Assembly (NCBI GenBank): GCA_021799945.1
Contig: JAJYZK010000104.1
Span: forward strand, 1-8,982
Source of the DNA: Acidobacteriota bacterium
GTDB lineage: Bacteria; Acidobacteriota; Terriglobia; Terriglobales; Acidobacteriaceae
Direction of reading: 5' to 3'
DNA length: 8,982 nucleotides
Part shown: piece after piece, positions 1 through 6,263 of the stretch
Layout of the letters: each line of letters starts with the position of its first letter
How positions within the stretch are numbered: the stretch's first letter is position 1
The notes under the pieces: generated by a model
What the model was told of the DNA's origin: nothing
The model's database searches: none
What the model saw: the letters and a program-made list of their open reading frames with translations, nothing else
Program-made: the position numbers and the translations under genes

Positions 1-1
1 T

Positions 2-1093
2 CCCTATACCCAGGCGGAAAACCTTACGTTCGAGGAGTCGTTCACGCCGAACCTGGCCTTCAGCATGGGCTACGTGGGATCCGTAGGGCGGCATGTGTTT
101 AACTGGGTAAATCAAAACGCTCCGGAAGCGCTCCTGAATCCGGGGAACGATTCCCAGTTTGTGCAGCCCTTCCCGCAATTCGGCGGCGACAATTACATGG
201 CCATGTCCGGCGCCAATACCTACAATGCATTGCAAACCCAGATCCAGAAGCGCTTCTCGGGCGGCTTGAATTTTCTGGCGACCTATACGTGGTCCCACGC
301 CATGGATGACGCTCCAACGGGGTTGGGCAGCACGGGAGACGGGGGGTACCACAATACGAATCTGGTTCCGATCCTGGACGCATTTGCAAACTCTCCCTGG
401 GACACGCGCCAGCGTTTCACCTTCAACGGGCTGTATGAACTTCCTTTTGGGATGGAGCGAGCTCACATGAACCACGCCGGGCTTGCGAATCTGCTTGGCG
501 GCGGATGGTCAACGGACCTTACCTTTGCAGCCCAAACGGGAAATCCCTTCACCATATATCCGGACATTACGACTGCGTCCGGGAGCAGTTCCTTTGCGAT
601 TCTCTCGCGCGGCCCCTTCTCCGCGGGTGGAACGCAGGACCCCTCGAACCCATCGATAACCTGCGCGGCGAGGACGCGCACCAAGACGAACTGGTTTAAC
701 CCGTGCGCATTCGCAAATCCGCTGCCCGGAGATCTGATCAGTCCCGGGCCAAACGCAGGCAATCCAAACCAGCCGCAGCCCGGATTCACATACCCGGAAT
801 ACATCACGAATCTTAAGCAGGTGCTGGCGTTCGTGGGCGGCCGGCGCAATCAAATCATGGGTCCAGGTTACGAGAGGATAAACATGTCCATCTTCAAGGA
901 CCTGGCCCCGTTTCGCGAAGAGCAAATGGAGTTTCGCGCGGATATCTTCAACGTGCTGAATACGCCGGCATATGGAGATCCCAGCGTGACCTCGGACAAT
1001 TCGAATGGCGGGCAGATCACATCGCCTAGATTTTTTCAGAACTACACTCCGGACGCTCGGTTCTTCCAGTTCTCGTTGAAGTATATTTTCTGA
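2..1093 (+). CDS. TonB-dependent receptor (Oar-like), C-terminal part, truncated by window edge
   Basis: The reading frame is already open at base 2 and ends with TGA at 1091-1093, giving 363 residues; the N-terminus lies outside the window. The visible part is an outer-membrane beta-barrel: alternating aromatic/polar strands such as YNALQTQIQKRFSGGL and FLATYTWSHAMDD, a late LEFRA-type strand (EEQMEFRADIFNVLN) and a terminal LKYIF ending in phenylalanine, the usual signal for barrel insertion by BAM. A WFNPCAF segment and long glycine/proline/asparagine-rich loops are also typical. Acidobacterial members of this family usually exceed 1000 residues and carry an N-terminal carboxypeptidase-regulatory-like domain followed by a plug; neither is visible here. 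They are thought to import oligosaccharides or other large ligands using TonB energy. The ligand cannot be read from this fragment. It may feed the sugar genes downstream, but the 490-bp gap means this is only inference. Confidence 0.9.
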   Translation, partial: PYTQAENLTFEESFTPNLAFSMGYVGSVGRHVFNWVNQNAPEALLNPGNDSQFVQPFPQFGGDNYMAMSGANTYNALQTQIQKRFSGGLNFLATYTWSHAMDDAPTGLGSTGDGGYHNTNLVPILDAFANSPWDTRQRFTFNGLYELPFGMERAHMNHAGLANLLGGGWSTDLTFAAQTGNPFTIYPDITTASGSSSFAILSRGPFSAGGTQDPSNPSITCAARTRTKTNWFNPCAFANPLPGDLISPGPNAGNPNQPQPGFTYPEYITNLKQVLAFVGGRRNQIMGPGYERINMSIFKDLAPFREEQMEFRADIFNVLNTPAYGDPSVTSDNSNGGQITSPRFFQNYTPDARFFQFSLKYIF

Positions 1094-1582
1094 ATCGGGG
1101 TGTATGGGCGGCGTCAAGGGGGAAGAATACTCGGGGGACGCGTGGGCGGAGCCGGTCGCGAGCTATCGCCAAACAAATCTCATTCCCGCGGGATGGGCAG
1201 CGCACAACTCACCAGCATTGGGCGCCCGTGGCAAGAGAGGCCGGTGGCGCCTGGGGCGTTCAATAACTTGCGTGCGCCCCAGGCGCTTCATCCTTCCGGC
1301 AAACTTCGCTTGTTGTTCCTGGGCGCCGGCCGTTGCTCCGGCTCGTAACCCATTAAATCGTATGCGCCGCAAGGCGAGAAGATGAGGTGGGCGCATAACT
1401 GTGCGCATGGCGATTGTGTGCGCCGCCGCAGGCCGCCGGGCGCGCCGAAGGAGAGTCGGGCTATTGTAAACTATCGTGGATGCTTCAGCCGCCGAGCGCC
1501 TACAGACGACGCGGGCTATTTTGCGCATTTGATTTGAGAACGCGCGCGAATAGCAGAATACAAACGACGGAAACGGGATGAA
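1094..1582. other. Intergenic region between receptor gene and LacI-family regulator gene
   Basis: This 489-bp stretch holds no convincing gene. Short open frames on both strands have low-complexity, arginine/glycine-rich translations and no recognisable motifs. It contains a perfect 12-bp inverted repeat at 1247-1286, and two copies of CGGGCTATT (1457-1465 and 1512-1520) upstream of the regulator gene. The promoter of the regulator should lie in the 3' third, which becomes more AT-rich (about 1460-1562), but I see no strong -35/-10 pair. Confidence 0.7.
1247..1286. repeat. Perfect 12-bp inverted repeat with 16-nt loop
   Basis: GCGCCTGGGGCG at 1247-1258 is the exact reverse complement of CGCCCCAGGCGC at 1275-1286, with a 16-nt spacer that is AT-richer than the arms. 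It lies 153 bp past the receptor stop. The stem is strong, but no T-run follows on either strand, so it is not a standard intrinsic terminator. It could be a Rho-independent-like transcript stabiliser, an interspersed palindrome, or a protein-binding site. Confidence 0.6.
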
Positions 1583-2668
1583 GTGAAGAACGATAGCGCA
1601 AAGCCGCCAGGCATTAAAGAAATCGCTGTCGCGCTCGGCGTTTCCATTGGCACGGTCGATCGCGCTCTCCACAACCGGTCCGGGGTGAACGAGAAGACAC
1701 GGAGCCGGGTGCTGGCAAAGGCCAAGGAGCTTGCCTACCGGCCAAATCTAGCGGCGCGAAACTTGAAGCTAAACCGTCGTTTGCGGATCGGGGTTTTCCT
1801 GCCCCGGCAGATTGCCTCCTATTTCGATCTGCTGCGTAAGGGGATTCAGGCATCGGCGGCGGACGCTCACGGCCTGGATCTGCGCCTCGATTTTGCGGAG
1901 TACCCTCGCATCGGCAAGGGCGATTTGGAGTTGATTGAATCGCGTTTGCGTGAGGGGTATGACGGGTTGATTCTTACGCCGGGAAAAGCATCGCAATTTG
2001 TTCCGCTCATGAAGAAGATCGCGGCGCGAAAAATTGCTGCGGTTTTCGTCGGGACCGACCTGCCCGGCGCCGAGCGATTGGCGTCGATCACCATCGATTC
2101 CGAGGTGAGTGGAGGACTGGCCGCCGAATTGTTCTCGTGCGCAATTCAGCGCCAGGCCACGGTTGCCGTCATCACGGGCGATCTGGATACCCAGGACCAC
2201 GCAGAGAAGCTGCGGGGATTCGCGGCCACGCTGGCAATGGTTGCGCCACATCTTTCCCTGCTGCCCGTGGTGGAGACGCATGAGCGGCCCGAGGAGGCCT
2301 ACGACGCCATGTTGAAGCTCTTGACGAAAAGGCCTCGCGTGGAAGGCATTTATGTGAATACCGCGAACAGCCTTCCAATCCTCAGGGCGCTTGGGGAACG
2401 CAGGCTTCTGGGTGAGATTCAGGTGATCACCACCGACTTATACCCGGAACTGGCGCCGCTGATTAAATCCGGCAAGGTTCTGGCGTCGCTGTATCAACGT
2501 CCGGTCACCCAGGGAAAAACCGCTCTGGAGACCCTGACCAGATATCTTGTGCAAAATATCGCCCCACGGGAATCTACAAAGTTGGCTCCGCATATCGTTC
2601 TGAGGAGCAATCTGAGCCTCTTTTCCGCAGGATTGACGGAAACGGAAGAAGAATCGCTGAAGATCTGA
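1583..2668 (+). CDS. LacI-family transcriptional regulator with sugar-binding domain
   Basis: This 361-residue protein has the LacI/GalR architecture. An N-terminal helix-turn-helix spans about residues 10-30 (IKEIAVALGVSIGTVDRAL), the hinge helix is near 51-61 (AYRPNLAARNL), and a periplasmic-binding-protein-like ligand domain runs from about 67 to 345 (RIGVFLP at the first strand, TIDSEVSGGLAAELF, AVITGD, VEGIYVNTAN, VITTDLYPEL). TVDRALHNRSG replaces the more common TVSRVLN and marks a LacI subgroup with a ribose-binding-like effector domain. The start is GTG at 1583: no ATG, GTG or TTG lies in frame between it and the upstream stop at 1535-1537, and any later start would cut the HTH. A GGGA at 1575-1578 is a modest ribosome site. 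It most likely binds DNA without its sugar ligand and controls the DUF5107/transporter genes that follow in the same orientation, and possibly itself. The effector is unknown. Confidence 0.93.
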   Translation: MKNDSAKPPGIKEIAVALGVSIGTVDRALHNRSGVNEKTRSRVLAKAKELAYRPNLAARNLKLNRRLRIGVFLPRQIASYFDLLRKGIQASAADAHGLDLRLDFAEYPRIGKGDLELIESRLREGYDGLILTPGKASQFVPLMKKIAARKIAAVFVGTDLPGAERLASITIDSEVSGGLAAELFSCAIQRQATVAVITGDLDTQDHAEKLRGFAATLAMVAPHLSLLPVVETHERPEEAYDAMLKLLTKRPRVEGIYVNTANSLPILRALGERRLLGEIQVITTDLYPELAPLIKSGKVLASLYQRPVTQGKTALETLTRYLVQNIAPRESTKLAPHIVLRSNLSLFSAGLTETEEESLKI

Positions 2669-2676
2669 TGGCGGCG

Positions 2677-2707
2677 GCGAAATGCGCCAGGGGGCCATAC
2701 ATTTCGC
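2677..2707 (+). repeat. Stem-loop just after the regulator stop codon
   Basis: GCGAAATG (2677-2684) is the exact reverse complement of CATTTCGC (2700-2707), enclosing 15 nt. It begins 8 nt after the regulator stop. The following bases are an A-run, not a T-run, so on the + strand this is not a canonical intrinsic terminator. It could still protect the 3' end of the regulator mRNA. Confidence 0.5.
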
Positions 2708-2742
2708 ACAAAAAAAAATCCTTCCGGCGTTTATCATTGTTA

Positions 2743-2752
2743 TCGTTAACGA
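2743..2752. promoter_or_regulatory. Candidate operator for the adjacent LacI-family regulator
   Basis: TCGTTAACGA is a perfect 10-bp palindrome, inside a broader AT-rich block (2731-2752) with two TTATC direct repeats. LacI-family proteins bind as dimers to short palindromes placed in the promoters they control, and this site lies between the regulator gene and its likely target gene. The assignment rests on position and symmetry alone; the symmetry does not extend beyond 10 bp. Confidence 0.35.
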
Positions 2753-2803
2753 AGGAGCGCAGAAGCCACGGACGGCGCGGCCATCCGGGGGAGTTTTGGC
2801 ATC

Positions 2804-2826
2804 TTCCCGGAAACCCGGGTAGGGAA
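2804..2826 (+). promoter_or_regulatory. Alternative leader hairpins overlapping the probable ribosome site of the DUF5107 gene
   Basis: CCCGG (2806-2810) can pair with CCGGG (2815-2819) around an AAAC loop. Alternatively TTCCC (2804-2808) can pair with GGGAA (2822-2826), which would hide the purine-rich AGGGAA that is the only Shine-Dalgarno-like sequence before the ATG. That sequence ends 14 nt before the ATG, which is far for a ribosome site, so initiation may be weak or structure-dependent. The stems are short; regulation is speculative. Confidence 0.25.
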
Positions 2827-2840
2827 CTGGTTCGTCGGAC

Positions 2841-5800
2841 ATGACAGAAAAAATCTTGGTTGACTCGCCCCCGCAAACTGACCGGCTCCTCCTTCCGCCG
2901 AGGCCGGCGAGCGAAACAGGCCCCGTCGCCGGCTGGAGCGAGCCTGTGGAGATCTTGACGTATGCCCCGGCGCCTCCGGACCGGAATCCCATGTTTTTGG
3001 AGACGCGCGTCTATCAAGGCAGCCGCGGGGCCGTCTATCCTCTGCCGCTGATCGATCGCATCTCCATCGAGCCGAAGCCCCGCCTATGGCAGGCCGTTCA
3101 TTTGGAAAACGAATGGCTGCGGATCATGATCCTTCCGGAGATCGGGGGCCGCATTCACGTTGGCTTCGACAAGGTGAACGGCTATGACTTTTTCTATCGC
3201 CAGAACGTGATTAAGCCGGCGCTGGTCGGTCTGGCCGGCCCGTGGATATCAGGCGGAGTCGAATTTAATTGGCCGCAGCATCATCGTCCCGGGACCTTCC
3301 TGCCGGTGAGCGTAGAGATCGAACAGGGCGGCGACGGATCGGTGACCGTCTGGTGCAGCGATCACGATCCTTTCACCCGGATGAAGGGCGCTCATGGCGT
3401 CTGCCTCCATCCGGACCGCGCGTATTTGGAGTTGAAAGTAAGGCTCTTCAACCGGACCCAGACGACGCAGACGTTTCTCTGGTGGGCGAACATGGCGGCG
3501 CGGGTGCATGAAAGCTATCAATCGTTCTTCCCCCCCGATGTGAGCTTCGTCACCGACCATGCGAAGCGGGCCATCTCGAAGTTTCCGCTGAGCGACCGGG
3601 ATTATTATGGCGTGCGGTATGCAGAGCGCGCGGAGCGGGGGGTCCCTGCCGAGGAGGCGCCAGCCCGGTATCGCCCGGATGGTTCCTATCCGCCAAACGA
3701 CTTGAGTTGGTATGCAAATATCCCTGTGCCGACCAGCTACATGGTCGCAGGCACCCAAGGGGACTTTTTCGGTGGGTACGATCATGCCGCTCAAGCAGGC
3801 GTGGTGCATGTAGCGAGTCATTTCATCGCCCCGGGCAAGAAGCAGTGGACCTGGGGAAACCACGAATTCGGCTATGCGTGGGATCGCAGCTTGACCGACC
3901 ACGACGGCCCCTACGTGGAATTGATGGCCGGCGTCTACTCGGACAACCAGCCAGACTTTTCTTTTCTTGCGCCGTGGGAGACCAAAAAATTCAGTCAATA
4001 CTGGTACCCGATCCGCTCCATTGGGGTTCCTCTGGCCGCAAATCTGCATGCTGCAATGAGTCTGGCTGAGGGGCCGGCCGGACTGGCCCGCATCGGAGTG
4101 TTGGCGACGCGTGGGATTCCACGGGCGGCGGTGACGGTCAAAGCCAAGGGCGATCTGCTGCGGCGGTGGGAGGGCGATCTTGAGATTCGAAGCCCGCTCT
4201 TATTGGAGATCGCCATCCCATCGGGAGCAAACCTGAGCGCCTTGGAGGTCGAACTTCGCGATGCCTCGGGGAGCCTCCTGCGCTATGCGCCCGCGGAGAT
4301 TGCGCCTGCCGGCGCGCCCCAGGTCGCGGTTGAAATGCCCTCGCCGGAGGAGATACGCAGCATCGAGCAGCTTTATCTTGCGGGCGTCCATCTGGAGCAG
4401 TACCGCCATGCAACGCGGGCGCCCGAGCCATACTGGCAAGAGGCTCTTCGCCGCGACCCCGGCGAGAGCCGCGCACACAGCGCTCTCGGGCAGTGGCGCC
4501 TTCGCCGCGGAGAACTGGCGGCCGCGGAGAGGCATTTCCGGTCCGCGATAGAACGCCTGACTGAAAGAAATCCAAACCCTGCAAATAGCGAAGCCTTCTA
4601 CTATTTGGGGATCACGCTGCGGTATTTAGGGCGCGCGGAGGAGGCCCATGCGGCGCTGTATAAGGCCACCTGGGTCGCTGCGCTCCGGGCGCCGGCATTT
4701 CTTGCCCTGGCCGAGATCGATGCCGGCGCGCAGCGATGGGCCGGCGCGCTGGAGCATATACGGAGAAGCTTGGAGGCGGAAAGCGGGAACAACAATGCCC
4801 GCAATCTTGCTGTGGTCGTCTTGAGGAAACTCAATCGCCATCAAGAGGCGAAAGCGATTCTCGACGAGACTCGGAGGATGGACTCTCTCGATTTGTGGGC
4901 GCGGCGCCTTGACCTGGGCGAGAGTCCTGAAGACGCGCAACAGTGCATCGATCTGGCGCTCGATATGCGACGCTGCGGCTTGAAGCAGGAGGCGTTGCAG
5001 GCGCTCGGCGCAATCGATCTGACCCGGCGGGATGGAGCGGCTCCGATCGCGGCATATTTGCTGGCCGCGCTGCATGAGGCATGCGGCGAGCCGGAAGCCG
5101 CGCAACGCTGCCTGCGCCAGGCAGCGGAGCTTCCGCCCGATTACGTCTTTCCTCACCGCCTGGAAGAGATGTTGCTCCTGGAAGATGTTTGCCGCCGGCG
5201 CCCGGAGGATCCGCGCGCGCCCTATTATTTAGGGAACTTTCTGTACGACCGCCGGCGCTATGAAGAGGCGATCGAAGCATGGGAAGTCGCAGCGGCTCGC
5301 GACCCATCCTTCCCGACCGTATGGCGCAATCTGGGGCTCGCGTATTTCAACGTGCGCGCCACCCCTGAAAAAGCGTTGTTGGCTTACGACAAAGCTCTGG
5401 ATGCCGCGCCAAGCGATGCGCGCGTGCTCTATGAGCGGGACCAGTTATGGAAACGCGCCGGCGAAGCGCCGGCGAAGCGGCTCGCGGAGATGAATCGGCA
5501 TCCGGACCTGATCGCATCGCGAGACGACCTCGCCCTGGAGTACGCCACACTGCTGAACCAGACGGGCGATCCTTCGGCGGCGCTGCGTTTGTTGACGGCG
5601 CGGGCATTCCAGCCCTGGGAGGGCGGCGAGGGTCTGGCGTTGGCCCAATATGCGCGCGCCTCTCTGCTGACGGGAAAGCGGCTTCTGCGCGACGGCCGAT
5701 TCGAGGAAGCGCTCAAGCGGTTCCAGTCCGCTCTCGATCCGCCGCGCAATCTCAGCGAGGCATGGCATCTGCTGGCGAACACCAGCGAGATCTACTTTTG

Positions 5801-6263
5801 GATCGGACTGGCGGAGCGCGGCGCGGGCAACGAATCGGCGGCGCGCCAGGCTTTCGAGCGGGCGGCGCGGCAGCGCGGCGATTTTCGGCAAATGAGCGTC
5901 CAGCCCATGTCGGATATGACCTATTGGTCGGCGATGGCGATGCGCAGCCTGGGCGAAACGGAGCAGGCGGCGGAGTTATTTCGGTCGATTCTGGCGTATG
6001 CCGATGCGCTCGAAAGGGAGCCGCCGAAGATCGACTATTTCGCGACATCCCTGCCGTCGATGCTTCTTTTCAAAGAGGACTTGGAATGGCGCCGGAGGGT
6101 TGAGGTCCTGTTCCTTCGCGCGCAGGGCAGCCTGGGGCTTGGGAGCCAGGTGGAATCCGAGAGGCTGCTCAGAGATCTCCTGGCGCTCGACGGCAATCAT
6201 GCCGGCGCCGCCGATCTGGTTGAGGAGATGCGCTGGAATACGCATTTCGCCGGCGCATCCTGA
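2841..6263 (+). CDS. DUF5107 domain protein with C-terminal TPR array
   Basis: This 1140-residue protein has no signal peptide or membrane segment, so it is probably cytoplasmic. Residues about 52-392 match DUF5107 as I remember the family: RLWQAVHLENEWLRIMILPE then IGGRIHVGFD (the LPEIGGRI motif of galactose-mutarotase-like folds), SGGVEFNWPQHHRPG, LWWANMAARVHESYQSFFP, APGKKQWTWG, and ELMAGVYSDNQPDFSFLAP followed by FSQYWYP. A beta-rich linker spans about 393-500. Residues about 505-1125 are helical TPR-like repeats (for example PYYLGNFLYDRRRYEEAIEA and RDGRFEEALKRFQSAL), closing with the IDYFATSLPSMLLF segment. The start ATG at 2841 is the first possible one after the in-frame stop at 2820-2822. 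The family has no function I can state with certainty. Its fold and neighbours suggest binding or converting a carbohydrate. Conserved-looking polar residues E141, H147, H148, H223, E224 and E360 are candidate active-site positions (inference). It overlaps the transporter gene by one base. Confidence 0.93.
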   Translation: MTEKILVDSPPQTDRLLLPPRPASETGPVAGWSEPVEILTYAPAPPDRNPMFLETRVYQGSRGAVYPLPLIDRISIEPKPRLWQAVHLENEWLRIMILPEIGGRIHVGFDKVNGYDFFYRQNVIKPALVGLAGPWISGGVEFNWPQHHRPGTFLPVSVEIEQGGDGSVTVWCSDHDPFTRMKGAHGVCLHPDRAYLELKVRLFNRTQTTQTFLWWANMAARVHESYQSFFPPDVSFVTDHAKRAISKFPLSDRDYYGVRYAERAERGVPAEEAPARYRPDGSYPPNDLSWYANIPVPTSYMVAGTQGDFFGGYDHAAQAGVVHVASHFIAPGKKQWTWGNHEFGYAWDRSLTDHDGPYVELMAGVYSDNQPDFSFLAPWETKKFSQYWYPIRSIGVPLAANLHAAMSLAEGPAGLARIGVLATRGIPRAAVTVKAKGDLLRRWEGDLEIRSPLLLEIAIPSGANLSALEVELRDASGSLLRYAPAEIAPAGAPQVAVEMPSPEEIRSIEQLYLAGVHLEQYRHATRAPEPYWQEALRRDPGESRAHSALGQWRLRRGELAAAERHFRSAIERLTERNPNPANSEAFYYLGITLRYLGRAEEAHAALYKATWVAALRAPAFLALAEIDAGAQRWAGALEHIRRSLEAESGNNNARNLAVVVLRKLNRHQEAKAILDETRRMDSLDLWARRLDLGESPEDAQQCIDLALDMRRCGLKQEALQALGAIDLTRRDGAAPIAAYLLAALHEACGEPEAAQRCLRQAAELPPDYVFPHRLEEMLLLEDVCRRRPEDPRAPYYLGNFLYDRRRYEEAIEAWEVAAARDPSFPTVWRNLGLAYFNVRATPEKALLAYDKALDAAPSDARVLYERDQLWKRAGEAPAKRLAEMNRHPDLIASRDDLALEYATLLNQTGDPSAALRLLTARAFQPWEGGEGLALAQYARASLLTGKRLLRDGRFEEALKRFQSALDPPRNLSEAWHLLANTSEIYFWIGLAERGAGNESAARQAFERAARQRGDFRQMSVQPMSDMTYWSAMAMRSLGETEQAAELFRSILAYADALEREPPKIDYFATSLPSMLLFKEDLEWRRRVEVLFLRAQGSLGLGSQVESERLLRDLLALDGNHAGAADLVEEMRWNTHFAGAS

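Larger units (their letters stand above)
2669..2840 (+). promoter_or_regulatory. Control region between regulator gene and DUF5107 gene
   Basis: This 172-bp gap carries, in order, an 8-bp stem-loop (2677-2707), a run of nine A (2710-2718), an AT-rich block with direct repeats TTATC at 2731 and 2740 and the 10-bp palindrome TCGTTAACGA at 2743-2752, and a GC-rich leader that can fold over the purine-rich AGGGAA at 2821-2826. The AT-rich block in otherwise GC-rich DNA is the natural place for a promoter and a LacI-type operator. I cannot assign -35 and -10 boxes with confidence. Confidence 0.45.

Noticed and set aside
1104..1385. Overlapping short + strand frames after the receptor gene
   Set aside because: Arginine/glycine/proline-rich translations with no domain, no ribosome site, and a perfect inverted repeat inside; best read as non-coding.
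1534..1563. TTGAGA with ATACAA as a -35/-10 pair for the regulator gene
   Set aside because: The -10 is a poor match and the resulting transcript start would leave barely room for the ribosome site; not strong enough to annotate.
1163..1672. 169-codon minus-strand frame across the gap and the start of the regulator gene
   Set aside because: It overlaps the helix-turn-helix coding region of the regulator and has no recognisable motif.
2677..2720. Intrinsic terminator of the regulator gene
   Set aside because: The stem is followed by A rather than T on the + strand, so the polarity is wrong; kept only as a stem-loop.
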